A stretch of 64,000 nucleotides of DNA from positions 1 through 64,000 of the forward strand of contig JAGDMU010000014.1 of assembly GCA_017860615.1 (NCBI GenBank). The letters run 5' to 3'. The stretch comes from Pseudomonadota bacterium (GTDB lineage: Bacteria; Campylobacterota; Campylobacteria; Campylobacterales; Sulfurospirillaceae). The notes under the pieces are model-generated. The model saw nothing but the letters and a program-made list of their open reading frames with translations. It searched no databases and was not told where the DNA came from. The translations under genes were made by a program, and so were the position numbers. Positions within the stretch are counted from its first letter, which is position 1, and the number at the start of each line of letters is the position of its first letter. Positions 37,709 to 47,153 of the stretch are shown piece by piece.

Positions 37709-38809
37709 TTGAGCCGCATCAAAACTAAATATCAAGGTGTTTTTTATCGTGAAGCTGTCACGAATGGTAAGCCCGATAAGACATATTATATCGTTTTTAA
37801 AGACACGCATAATAAAACCGTTGAGACAAAGATCGGCAAAGAAAGCGAAGGTGTACGTGCGAATTACTGCAATCAAAAGCGTAATGAAATTATCACAAAG
37901 CAACGCTTAGGTGAAGATCTCCCCGCAATCGCCATCAAAAAGAAAAAGCATATTATCACGTTAGATATGGCCGCAGAAAAGTTCTTCAAAGAACGTGAGA
38001 TGCAAAATAAAGATAATGCTCATACGCAATCAAAATACAATAATTGGATCGCTCCAGTACTTGGTAAGATGGATATTGATTTAATTGGGCTTGAGGAAGT
38101 CAGAGGACTGCAAGAGAGCTTGGTGAAAAAAGAGTATGCAGCAGCCACGATCAATTTCACGATTAACCTTTTGCATGCAATAGTCAATTATGCGATTGAA
38201 AATAAACTATCGACGACTGTCCATAATCCTACAAAAAAGCTCAAGCAATTAAAAGTCGATAATGCTCGAGATCGATATTTGACAAAAGAAGAGTGTCAGA
38301 GACTTTTAGAGGCCGTTGAAGATGAACCGGTACTCAGACTATTTGTGCGATTGAGTTTGAGCACTGGAGGGCGATTAGAGACGATCTTGAGTATATGCAA
38401 AAAAGATATTGACTTCACCAATAAAATAATTGCGCTAAAGGATCATAAAAACGCCTCTTCATATCGTGGATTTATCAATGACGATCTCACGAGTTATGTA
38501 AATGAATACTGTAAGTATCTAAAACCAAACGATAAGTTGATCACGATGCCAGTACGTACACTCAGAAGACAACTATCAAATATTTTTGCAGATCTCTTTA
38601 ACGCAGATTTAGACAAAAACGATAGAAAAAACCGAGTCGTTATTCATACCTTGAGACATACTTTTGCTAGTTTATTAGCGATTCAAGGAACGCCTATCTT
38701 TACAATTCAAAAGCTGATGAATCACCAAGATATAAAGACCACTCTCCGCTATGCTAAATTAAGTCCTGAGAGTGGTAGAGATTTTGTTGAGAGGCTTTTA
38801 TTACTCTAA
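37709..38809 (+). CDS. Tyrosine integrase of the large element
   Basis: 366 residues with a TTG start behind AATAAGG. Amino arm-binding domain (YYIVFKDTHNKTVETKIG), core-binding domain at about 90-180, and catalytic domain with Arg in STGGRLETIL, the full box HTLRHTFASLL, then LMNHQDIKTTLRYAKL with the second His and the nucleophile Tyr. It recombines the tRNA-Ser(TGA) 3' end. It lies 1.7 kb from the left att. The convergent subtilase gene ends seven bases away. Confidence 0.92.
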   Translation: MSRIKTKYQGVFYREAVTNGKPDKTYYIVFKDTHNKTVETKIGKESEGVRANYCNQKRNEIITKQRLGEDLPAIAIKKKKHIITLDMAAEKFFKEREMQNKDNAHTQSKYNNWIAPVLGKMDIDLIGLEEVRGLQESLVKKEYAAATINFTINLLHAIVNYAIENKLSTTVHNPTKKLKQLKVDNARDRYLTKEECQRLLEAVEDEPVLRLFVRLSLSTGGRLETILSICKKDIDFTNKIIALKDHKNASSYRGFINDDLTSYVNEYCKYLKPNDKLITMPVRTLRRQLSNIFADLFNADLDKNDRKNRVVIHTLRHTFASLLAIQGTPIFTIQKLMNHQDIKTTLRYAKLSPESGRDFVERLLLL

Positions 38810-38815
38810 AATCAT

Positions 38816-41005
38816 TTACATGAAAGGAATTTTGACCTCTTGTTTTATTCGAATTGGTTGTAATGTTTGATATTTTTGTCTGATAGAGTTATATAACTGA
38901 AAGCCTTTTTTAGCTTTAACAGTCACAACTAATACATAAGGTAGTTTTTCTGTTTCAGTATTTTTAATGGCTTTTCCTGCGTCACGAGCTTGATATACTA
39001 TATCGAAACAAGGCTGTTTTAGCGTATTAGCATGACATTTGCCTTCGTGATGGAGAGTAGTTTCCCACTTATGTGCATCTTTTCTAAAATCTGCTTCTGT
39101 TTCATACATTTCTTTTCTACTAAAAAATGCTTTACTTTTTCCTTCTGGGCTGCTATCTGGTCTAAATGTTATTACTAATCCATTATTTGTATAACTATCT
39201 GGATAAGAAGGATTTATTTTAGCAGTGAAGCAAAAGGTCGCTTTAATAGAGATCTTTCCATCTAGTTGTTCATCAGGAAATGGAATAGGAACTCTGATAT
39301 ATTGTGATGCATCAAGCTCCCCTTTGTATATGACACTTACTTCATTATGATCAGTATAAATGACTTGTTGAATATTATTAGGGAAAAGACCTCTTCCCAC
39401 TTCATCCTGAGATAAAGACTTTTTGGGTTTTATATTATGAATCATTAGTGCTTTAATTACTAATGGATCAATTTTTGTATCAAAAATACTAGCTATTCCT
39501 ATACAGTTTCGAAGAACTAATGGTGATGAAAAGCTTGTGCCAGCAGTTGAATGGACTTGTTTCGAAATAGGAGAATATATCAAGAAAGGATTAGTAGCAT
39601 GGCCACCAAATGCTAGGCCATCAGGTTTAATTAATCCTGGACTTCTTCCTGGTCCAATGCAACTATAATGAGTTCTTTCCCAAGTATCATCTTCATTTGT
39701 AGCTGCACCTATAGCTAAAGCATTTATCATATCTGATGGGGGCTGTATCCGATTTAATCCAGGTAGGTCACCATCATTTCCGACAGCAACAGTTAATAAC
39801 GTATTTTGTTTAGATAGATAATCATCCAACATGGATGTCCAAACGTGTACATCGTCATCTTCAATAGGAATTCTTGGTCCAAGGCTTAAATTTGCAAAAT
39901 GATAGCTTTTTGAGTTTAAAGCATCCAAAATTTTCTTTAGAACTGAGAATAAGTCAGGATCCGAAGGTGTATTATTATCTAATACTCTATAATGGTCTAT
40001 TTTAGAATAAGGAATTGGTAAAGTCGTTTGTTCTGCTTGAATATTCCCAAATAAAATAGTTGAAGTAACTTCTGATCCATGATTTAACAAATCTTGATTT
40101 GTTACTTCTCCACCAGGGTAGACTTTTTCATTACACCATTTTGATAGATGGGTGTTCCCTATACCACCATCAAATACAGCTACTTTGATATTTTGATCGA
40201 TAGCATCTTCAATAGGAAGACTCATTGAGGGCATTGTATGTATACTTCTTTGTATTAAGGGCTCAAATATTCTTAATTTTGGCATTTCTCTTAATACACG
40301 AAGATATGTAAAATTAGCTATTTCTTTTGCTTTGATACTATTTGTTGTCATAGGCAAAAAAGTTAATCCAGAGACTTGTAAGAGTTTAGAAAAATCTATA
40401 TCTGCTCCTATTTTTTTTGAAAATTCGGTGAATGATTCAAGAATCCCTGACTCGTTCTCTGGGGTATGTAAAATCACCTCAAATTGCTGTTCCTTATTTT
40501 GAGTGATATTCCCTTTTATTTTATCTTGAGGCTCAAAGAGTAAAAGATCTTCATTTTTAATAATTTCTTGCTGTAGATTTGCTTCAATATCATTAGATTG
40601 TAAAGCTTCTAATAAGTCATCAAATGCATCTTTGCTACCTGATATAAAAATATTAGAAGTCATTTCATAATCAGGAGCTTTCTTTAGTTGTGTTTTTCTT
40701 GGATGAATACGTAAAGATTTACTACCAATATCATTAAAACCAAATTCTTCAAATAACTTTGTAGGATAGTATGATTTTGCAATATATGCTGGATGCAAAA
40801 TAAAGTTTGCAACAATTTTATTATTGGGCATTGCTTCATGAGGCAGAGTATTAATTTTTTCTAAGAGTTGCTCTGTGCTAGTAATGAGATGTTGGCTTGC
40901 TTCTCGAAAAGAGTAAGGATGCTTTTTTTTATCTCCACCATTTTTATGCTTAATAGCATGTGTTAAAGTTTCTCCAAATCCAAGTAATATATTCCTGTCA
41001 TTCAT
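38816..41005 (-). CDS. Subtilisin-like (S8) serine protease of a two-gene AAA system
   Basis: 729 residues with no signal peptide, so cytoplasmic. The catalytic triad is complete: Asp in VAVFDGGI (about 277), His in LNHGSEVTST (about 307) and Ser in GTSFSSPLV (about 489), with the oxyanion Asn in AVGNDGDLPG. The first 240 residues may hold the enzyme inactive or bind substrate; the last 200 form a beta-rich extension. It follows the AAA+ gene by 12 bases. The pair resembles ATPase-gated proteolytic effectors found in defence islands, but its target is unknown. Confidence 0.87.
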   Translation of the reverse strand: MNDRNILLGFGETLTHAIKHKNGGDKKKHPYSFREASQHLITSTEQLLEKINTLPHEAMPNNKIVANFILHPAYIAKSYYPTKLFEEFGFNDIGSKSLRIHPRKTQLKKAPDYEMTSNIFISGSKDAFDDLLEALQSNDIEANLQQEIIKNEDLLLFEPQDKIKGNITQNKEQQFEVILHTPENESGILESFTEFSKKIGADIDFSKLLQVSGLTFLPMTTNSIKAKEIANFTYLRVLREMPKLRIFEPLIQRSIHTMPSMSLPIEDAIDQNIKVAVFDGGIGNTHLSKWCNEKVYPGGEVTNQDLLNHGSEVTSTILFGNIQAEQTTLPIPYSKIDHYRVLDNNTPSDPDLFSVLKKILDALNSKSYHFANLSLGPRIPIEDDDVHVWTSMLDDYLSKQNTLLTVAVGNDGDLPGLNRIQPPSDMINALAIGAATNEDDTWERTHYSCIGPGRSPGLIKPDGLAFGGHATNPFLIYSPISKQVHSTAGTSFSSPLVLRNCIGIASIFDTKIDPLVIKALMIHNIKPKKSLSQDEVGRGLFPNNIQQVIYTDHNEVSVIYKGELDASQYIRVPIPFPDEQLDGKISIKATFCFTAKINPSYPDSYTNNGLVITFRPDSSPEGKSKAFFSRKEMYETEADFRKDAHKWETTLHHEGKCHANTLKQPCFDIVYQARDAGKAIKNTETEKLPYVLVVTVKAKKGFQLYNSIRQKYQTLQPIRIKQEVKIPFM

Positions 41006-41017
41006 TGGTATGAATCC

Positions 41018-42100
41018 TTATTTTTTATTTTGTAAAGCCCTTACAATGGTGGAACGTGATACCTCTAGTTTATTTGCAATGTCTTGTTGTGTCAATCCAT
41101 GATTCGCTAAATACATAATCCATTCTTTTTTTGACTCTTTATTTAAAGAAAAATACTCTTTTAGTTCTAAATCAAACTGATCACATAAAGTTTCTATTAA
41201 AAGCTTGTTTTCTAAAACAGCATTTTTTTTAGCATGATTTAGTTTTTTTTCAATTTCTGAAAATGAGCATTCTTGTATCTTTTGAGCTAGCCAGTCTGAT
41301 AGCGAATGGTTAATATCATGTTGCTTGAAAAACTTACTCACTTGATTTATTTCTGGCAAATTAAAAAGAATCACTTTATCAAAACGTCTCCAAATTGCTC
41401 TATCTAGTAGCTCTGAATGATTGGTTGCTGCAAGAAGCAATGAAGTTGTTGGCCATTCGTCAATAGCTTGTAAGAGTACTGTAACTAGCCTTTTTAGCTC
41501 TCCTACATCTGAATCATCGTCTCTTTTTTTGGCTATGGCATCAAATTCATCAAAAAATAATATACAAGGAAAACTTTTTGCGTAATTTAGAACAGCTCGA
41601 ATATTGCTTCCTGTTTTGCCGAGATAGCTACTCATAACAGTTGCAAGATCTAAGGTTAATAGAGGTAATTTTAATTTTTCTGCTAAGTAATGTGCCATTA
41701 ATGTTTTTCCTACGCCAGGAGGGCCTGCCAGGAGCGCAGAGCGTGTAGGGATGAGTCCTTGCTTTAGAAGAGAGTCACTTTTTTCTCTTTCTATGCAAAT
41801 ACGGTTGATTTCATTTTCTATTTTTTCGTTCCAGATAGGCTCAACATGTAGAGCAACAGATTCTTCAACTAATAATAATTTTTGCCTTGTGTCTGCATCG
41901 ACTGGCATTGGAATATGATTATCTATGCTTCGTAACGTTTTTGTCTTTAACAGTGAGCTAAGTTCCTCCGCAAGTTGAGGATCGCACTTATTTAACTTAC
42001 CTGATAATTTACGTATCCTCATTTCAAAACTTTTCTGATTGCCATTTAGACCATCATTTAACAGTTCAATTAGTGATTCTTTTAAAATTTTTTCAATCAT
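41018..42100 (-). CDS. AAA+ ATPase with C-terminal HTH, partner of the subtilase
   Basis: 360 residues. Amino 110 residues helical; Walker A GPPGVGKTL near residue 123; Walker B ILFFDEFDAIAKK near 178; sensor I and arginine-finger region in LLAATNHSELLDRAIWRRFDKV. The family is the FtsH/katanin-like classic AAA clade. The carboxy end has a resolvase/Sigma70-type helix-turn-helix, LTQQDIANKLEVSRSTIVRAL. So it may both unfold or present substrates to the protease and sense or repress its own promoter, where a tandem repeat lies. Confidence 0.87.
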   Translation of the reverse strand: MIEKILKESLIELLNDGLNGNQKSFEMRIRKLSGKLNKCDPQLAEELSSLLKTKTLRSIDNHIPMPVDADTRQKLLLVEESVALHVEPIWNEKIENEINRICIEREKSDSLLKQGLIPTRSALLAGPPGVGKTLMAHYLAEKLKLPLLTLDLATVMSSYLGKTGSNIRAVLNYAKSFPCILFFDEFDAIAKKRDDDSDVGELKRLVTVLLQAIDEWPTTSLLLAATNHSELLDRAIWRRFDKVILFNLPEINQVSKFFKQHDINHSLSDWLAQKIQECSFSEIEKKLNHAKKNAVLENKLLIETLCDQFDLELKEYFSLNKESKKEWIMYLANHGLTQQDIANKLEVSRSTIVRALQNKK

Positions 42101-42134
42101 TTACTTCTCATTTTCTTGTCTCATATGCTTGCAT

Positions 42135-42178
42135 GATACAATAATTTTTATAAAATGATACACTAATTGTATAAAATA
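42135..42178. repeat. Tandem repeat in the AAA-subtilase promoter
   Basis: Two adjacent copies of about 22 bp sharing GATACA-x-TAATT and TATAAAAT (one-base gap), 34 bases before the AAA+ ATG. Possible operator for the HTH at the end of the AAA+ protein. Confidence 0.5.
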
Positions 42179-42335
42179 GAAATAAAAAATGGGGAAAAAA
42201 TTACAAATGAAGCATTTTTTACATAATATGACACATTTAATATGAAACAATGATTCAAAATATACATTTGTTTAATAAAAAAGATTTTGTAGGGTATATC
42301 ATGAAAATATAAAATACTTTATTGCACGAGAGTTT

Positions 42336-43538
42336 CTATTTATTATTGCTATCGACACATTTTAATATGGACTCATTAATTAGAGTGCTATTGTAATCAA
42401 AACGCATATCTCTCACACTGGCAACTTTCCAATGATAATTTCTATAGGACTCACTGGAATTTGTATCAATATGTAAAAGCAATCGATGAATGAGAGTTTG
42501 TTGTTTTTGCTGATCTGTTAAGTTGCTATCTATAATCTTTTGTCTCAAGGCACAGTTATCAAACTCATCATCATAATAGTACACTCCATCTTTTACTCCT
42601 AAAAAGAAAATAGGTTTTTGCTCGTTTATGTCAAATGCTAAAGTGGTTTTATTTTCTAGATACCAGTTGGCAGAAATTTTATCAATTGGCAAGATCCATG
42701 ATGAGTATGTTGTCCTCATAAAATCACCTATTAACCCATTAGGCAAAATGCTACTTAAAGTACTTAATACAAGGGCACTAACGATATAAATACCAAGTAT
42801 TGCCTTAAGCCAGGTTTGGCATGCCACTGAAAAAGATAATTTGATACTTTGAATAATCTCAAAATTGAATAGAAAAGCTATTAATAACAGCAAGATATTA
42901 AGTAGAATAGCCGTACTAAAAATACCAACGAATAGTTTTAAGGATAAGATAATTTCTGTTTCATTTATCGCTTGAATTGGAATGATATTAACGACTTTTA
43001 GCGTTGTGGCAATAACTACGGCAATGGATATAAATGAGAATATCTGAATATCTCGTGTATTCAAAAGGTTTCGTTTTGAGAGATTTATAGCATGAAAGTA
43101 TTTAAAAATATTTTCTAAATCATCTACTTTTTTAGTCATTACAGATGGGATTTCTAAAATGATTATTTTGATATCTGGGTTTAAATCAATAATATTTTTG
43201 ATTTTCTCATGTTTGATTTTTTCGAATCTTGTATGACTCATTTGTCCTTTACGCTTTACCCATTGTGTATCTACTATTTTAGATATATATTTTGATATAC
43301 AATTTTTGAAAATTTTTGGTTGTTCTTTTTCAGGACGAACGCTAATATTGCTCGTATAGATTATTTTGTCATTATCACACAGTAAAATAAATTGTTTACA
43401 TCGTTCAAACTCAAGTGTATTATTGTGACCATTGATGAAGCTGAGATAATCACTATAAGAGCCATTAAAAATGCGAAATTGTTTTATGAAGTCTATAATT
43501 TTTGAATCGTAAATGGATAAATGGCTTTCTAAATCCAT
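42336..43538 (-). CDS. Membrane protein of unknown function in the defence block
   Basis: 400 residues: a soluble amino part of about 165 residues, four predicted membrane helices between about 165 and 275 (IQIFSFISIAVVIATTL; LFVGIFSTAILLNILLLLIA; AILGIYIVSALVLS), then a soluble tail of 120 residues. No signature recognised. It lies 235 bases upstream of the AAA+ gene on the same strand. It could be a third, membrane-acting component or an unrelated gene. Confidence 0.6.
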   Translation of the reverse strand: MDLESHLSIYDSKIIDFIKQFRIFNGSYSDYLSFINGHNNTLEFERCKQFILLCDNDKIIYTSNISVRPEKEQPKIFKNCISKYISKIVDTQWVKRKGQMSHTRFEKIKHEKIKNIIDLNPDIKIIILEIPSVMTKKVDDLENIFKYFHAINLSKRNLLNTRDIQIFSFISIAVVIATTLKVVNIIPIQAINETEIILSLKLFVGIFSTAILLNILLLLIAFLFNFEIIQSIKLSFSVACQTWLKAILGIYIVSALVLSTLSSILPNGLIGDFMRTTYSSWILPIDKISANWYLENKTTLAFDINEQKPIFFLGVKDGVYYYDDEFDNCALRQKIIDSNLTDQQKQQTLIHRLLLHIDTNSSESYRNYHWKVASVRDMRFDYNSTLINESILKCVDSNNK

Positions 43539-43642
43539 TAATTTCCTTTATGTTGATTAAATATATTATATTATTTCATAATATTGAATGCAAGGTGATA
43601 TCGTAGAAAATAGATTTATGATATTGCAATAAAAAGGTCGAT

Positions 43643-44428
43643 ATGAAGTGCATATTTTGTAAAGTAGATACAACACATGATAAATCAGTAGAACATATAT
43701 TGCCAGAATCACTTGGAAATACAGAACATTGGTTGCCTGCCGGTATCGTATGTGATAAATGTAATAATTATTTTGCGATAAAGATAGAAAAACCATTATT
43801 GGAATCATCATATTTTAAATTAAATAGAAGTTATCAAGAAATATATAATAAACGTGGTCGAATACCTTCTGTACCCGCAGTATTCTTATCAAAAAGTGAT
43901 AGTTTTGGAGCTCACTTATCTACGTATGGTGATTCGCTCTACTTTCAGGAAAATGAGGACATCGTAAAATTACAAAATCTGAGTAATAAAAATACAACTT
44001 TCAAATTGGTAATGCAGCTTCCTCCTAAATGCCCAGAACCGAATTCAATGGATAGATTGTTAGCTAAAGCAGCACTTGAGGCCTTAGCGTACAAAGCTAT
44101 AAACCACTCTTTGCCTCTTGATGAAATCGTGAATCACGATGCTCTTGATCCGCTCCGGAATTTTGCAAGATATGGAAATGGTAAAAAATGGACTTATCAT
44201 CAGCGAAGTCTTTATGATATCAACAAAGTATGGCAAGATCACGATGCAAATGAATTATATCAGTGTCTTCACGAGTTTGATTTTCTATATACAGAAGATC
44301 AAGAATTATATTTTGTACTCATTATTTTTGGAATTGAATATGCTATGAATATGGGCGATACAGATATTGAAGGATATATAACATGGTTAAAAGAGCATGA
44401 TAATAAGTCACCTCTTTATATAGAGTAA
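43643..44428 (+). CDS. HNH endonuclease-like protein
   Basis: 261 residues. The amino end has the treble-clef HNH layout: CIFCKVDTTHDKSVEHILPESLG (first CxxC and the E-H-I-L-P motif) followed by IVCDKCNNYFAIKIE (second CxxC and the N-N of the HNH core). The rest (200 residues) is not recognised and may recognise DNA or a modification. It starts a four-gene plus-strand run. Restriction of foreign DNA is the natural guess. Confidence 0.75.
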   Translation: MKCIFCKVDTTHDKSVEHILPESLGNTEHWLPAGIVCDKCNNYFAIKIEKPLLESSYFKLNRSYQEIYNKRGRIPSVPAVFLSKSDSFGAHLSTYGDSLYFQENEDIVKLQNLSNKNTTFKLVMQLPPKCPEPNSMDRLLAKAALEALAYKAINHSLPLDEIVNHDALDPLRNFARYGNGKKWTYHQRSLYDINKVWQDHDANELYQCLHEFDFLYTEDQELYFVLIIFGIEYAMNMGDTDIEGYITWLKEHDNKSPLYIE

Positions 44429-44490
44429 TCTTTCACTAGTTTTTTGCGAAGTAGTATGAGTCGAATAAAATTTAATAAAGGTCAGTTAAG

Positions 44491-45588
44491 ATGATGCAAG
44501 AATCTCGAACAACATTAACGTTACAATCTATAATCGTTGATTTAGTACAAAGAGGGATTAAAAAAGGGCGAGATCTAGATGCAGCAGTTTTAAGTATGGT
44601 TGGTAATACTTTTAATCAGTATCAAGGCGATTCATTTGTGCTAGTTGAATTGAATGATGAACAAATTTTAAAATTTTTTATTGATGATTCTGATCAGTCT
44701 TTTTGGTATCCCCGTGCTGGAGTATTTCATTTTTGTGCATATTATCAACATACAAATAATTTTCCCTTGGGGAGGTGTTATTTTATCAAAATAGGAGATT
44801 TAATTAGTGCAGGTCGCTTATTAAAAAAGTTCTTTGAAGGTCTACCAACCCCTTATCATGAAAGTGATATTGAGAAACTGACTGATCCAGGATCTTTACC
44901 ACAAAGGATTAAGCAATATCAAGATACGTGTCATAATCAAGAGTCATTAGTTTTGAAAAATTTATTTAATGGCCGTGTAATTGAAACGGCAACAACAAAA
45001 TGCATTTATTTAAAGACTTCGGGATGTCTAGTTTGTGGCTCTATAGCTTCTCATTATGTTGCAACTACTGTAAGTGATACTCAAGATGGATTAATGGTGG
45101 CTTTTTTTACTTGCAAAGAACATTTTAATGAAGTTAAGTCATATAATTCAAATTTTGATTGGCTTTGCGAAAAATTGCATATAAATGTCCCTGATATATT
45201 TCAATCAACAGATATGACGCGGGACGAGCTGCTAGCGATTTCTAAAGAAATTTTAGAATCTGATCTTGAGTGTGAGGATATCGCTATGACAAGCGATACA
45301 ATAACTTGTTTTAGAAAATCGCGTTTAAAAATTATTCTAAGGATGACAGCGCCATTAAAATATGCATACATGTTTTATGATGTGCAAGGTAATCAACTCG
45401 CTAGATTTGATGGAGCTAATCATCATAATGATAAGTTAGAGTTTCCGCCAGATCATTTTCATGTGGCACCTGAGATTGATAATAACAATATTCGGCAAAG
45501 CTTTTTAACTGGATACTTCCCTCTAGATATAAAAGGTATTAATAATGTTATTAATGAGCTTGAGCGGCATATGTCTAATTCCTACTAG
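44491..45588 (+). CDS. Hypothetical protein with a CxxC centre and a DUF6516-like tail
   Basis: 365 residues, not assigned. The middle has a possible zinc knuckle (GCLVCGS ... FFTCKEHFNEV, with Cys and His). The carboxy end, YMFYDVQGNQLARFDGANHH followed by FPPDHFHVAPE, is like the H-H...H-x-H tail of DUF6516 proteins found in toxin-antitoxin settings. It lies between the HNH and UDG-like genes with a 36-base gap to the latter. Confidence 0.5.
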   Translation: MMQESRTTLTLQSIIVDLVQRGIKKGRDLDAAVLSMVGNTFNQYQGDSFVLVELNDEQILKFFIDDSDQSFWYPRAGVFHFCAYYQHTNNFPLGRCYFIKIGDLISAGRLLKKFFEGLPTPYHESDIEKLTDPGSLPQRIKQYQDTCHNQESLVLKNLFNGRVIETATTKCIYLKTSGCLVCGSIASHYVATTVSDTQDGLMVAFFTCKEHFNEVKSYNSNFDWLCEKLHINVPDIFQSTDMTRDELLAISKEILESDLECEDIAMTSDTITCFRKSRLKIILRMTAPLKYAYMFYDVQGNQLARFDGANHHNDKLEFPPDHFHVAPEIDNNNIRQSFLTGYFPLDIKGINNVINELERHMSNSY

Positions 45589-45624
45589 TATCGAGATTTA
45601 GATTGTTATTGTTAAGGAATAAAT

Positions 45625-46311
45625 ATGAATTGCGAATATGAGCACATTGTAGAGCTAACAACACAATATTATTTTAGAACTCAATTCTTTAAAGAGCAAC
45701 TAAATGGCATACTAATTATGGGTTATAATCCAGGAGAATCTAACGACGATAGGATGAACATTACCACTGAACCGTTATCTAGTAGTTTTTTTTCAGATGG
45801 GAAAAATCTTAGTACATGGCCTTTTAATAGAAAAATAGAAAAGTTCTTTTCTTTATGGGGATTTCCACTGGAGACGCAAGCTGATAAAATATCGAAATTT
45901 GAAAAATCTATTTTTCAATCTAATTGGTGTCTAAAACAACTGGCTCATAACAGCGGTAAAGATTTGCAACTATGCCTAGAAAATAAAGATTTTTTTATAA
46001 AGCAAATTCAAATTTTCAAACCTAAAATTTTACTGCTTTTTGGTAAGCAAATGATTTATGCATTAAACAACTCTTCAGTTCTACCAGAAATTGAGCATAT
46101 CGTAGGTGCATCTAGACCATTTGAGATGCTAACTAAAAGAATAGAAAATTGTAAAAAGTTCAAAATATATTTTCAAGAATTTAGAGATATGAATGTTATA
46201 GTATTCCCGCACCCTACTGGTTCAATAGGAATACAAGATAAGTATATTGCGGCATTTGCCGAAGAAATTACCCCAATTTTTGAACAATTTGTGAATAGCA
46301 AAGCACAATGA
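45625..46311 (+). CDS. UDG-superfamily-like protein
   Basis: 228 residues. The pattern fits the uracil-DNA glycosylase fold: motif 1 GILIMGYNPGES (as in the G-x-N-P-G of Mug-type enzymes), the middle strand KPKILLLFGKQMIYAL (as in the LG-x-x-A strand of family 4/5), and motif 2 VIVFPHPTGSIG (as H-P-S/T). It may excise a base, perhaps a modified phage base, or have lost activity. The housekeeping ung is at 5623, so this is an extra member inside the element. The Fic gene overlaps its end by four bases. Confidence 0.6.
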   Translation: MNCEYEHIVELTTQYYFRTQFFKEQLNGILIMGYNPGESNDDRMNITTEPLSSSFFSDGKNLSTWPFNRKIEKFFSLWGFPLETQADKISKFEKSIFQSNWCLKQLAHNSGKDLQLCLENKDFFIKQIQIFKPKILLLFGKQMIYALNNSSVLPEIEHIVGASRPFEMLTKRIENCKKFKIYFQEFRDMNVIVFPHPTGSIGIQDKYIAAFAEEITPIFEQFVNSKAQ

Positions 46312-47153
46312 TATATCCATGTAAAGATGATTGCATCAAACTCCTCAATAAATACCAGGACAAATTAACACCAGATCAGTATCGAAATATAGAAGCTACG
46401 ATAGGCAATCATGCTTTCGAGGGGATGTTTGCAGATAAATATGATATTGATAGATTGGTACGTATGGCAAAAAATGATTTATCCTATGAAGAAGCACGTA
46501 TTGAGGCTATTGCAGAGATCAAAAGCATACGTGCGCAGATCCAGGATAAGAATACAGAACTACCACTCTTTGATCAAGAACTATTAGGCTCGAATAAAGT
46601 TGAGGCCATAAACTTAGAAGATTTATTTTTGAAAGAACAAAAGCTAACCCTTATTGCAGAATTATCGATAAGGAATAAGCCGGTTATGGGGATTTTCGAT
46701 TTTAACTACCTCCAGGCTATTCATAAACGCCTTTTTGATGATGTCTATACGTTTGCCGGAAAAGGTCGTTTTGAGATGGGATATCCTGGTGTATTTGTCA
46801 AAGGTGAGACACGCTTCACACCTGGGATCAAATTACCAGAAGTATCCAAAGCTCTTTTTGATGCGCTTCAAGATGATAAGTTTTTTGTGAATTTGGATCA
46901 TAAAGAATTTGCTCAAGAAATGGCGATCTTCTTTAATGGGTTAAACTTGCTGCATCCATTCCGTGAGGGAAATGGACGAACGCAGCGTTTATTCATGGAA
47001 AGTGTTGCTCAAAATGCCGGTTACGTTTTATCACTCCATCAAGTCTCTCAAGAGGCAATGATCAGAGCGTGTCAAAACGCTGATAAAGGGTTTATCAATA
47101 GCCTCGAGATACTTATGCGGCATCATCTTGAGCCGATAGAAAACAAGCGATAG
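46308..47153 (+). CDS. Fic protein with built-in VbhA-like antitoxin segment
   Basis: 281 residues. The Fic core has the full active loop HPFREGNGRTQRLF and the flap region VYTFAGKGRFEMG. The first 60 residues look like the VbhA antitoxin helix bundle: IGNHAFEGMF carries the inhibitory Glu-Gly (normally S/T-x3-E-G; here Asn takes the S/T place), followed by KNDLSYEEARIEAI. So this AMP-transferase should be held off by its own amino terminus. It is coupled to the UDG-like gene by ATGA. Confidence 0.82.
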   Translation: MIYPCKDDCIKLLNKYQDKLTPDQYRNIEATIGNHAFEGMFADKYDIDRLVRMAKNDLSYEEARIEAIAEIKSIRAQIQDKNTELPLFDQELLGSNKVEAINLEDLFLKEQKLTLIAELSIRNKPVMGIFDFNYLQAIHKRLFDDVYTFAGKGRFEMGYPGVFVKGETRFTPGIKLPEVSKALFDALQDDKFFVNLDHKEFAQEMAIFFNGLNLLHPFREGNGRTQRLFMESVAQNAGYVLSLHQVSQEAMIRACQNADKGFINSLEILMRHHLEPIENKR

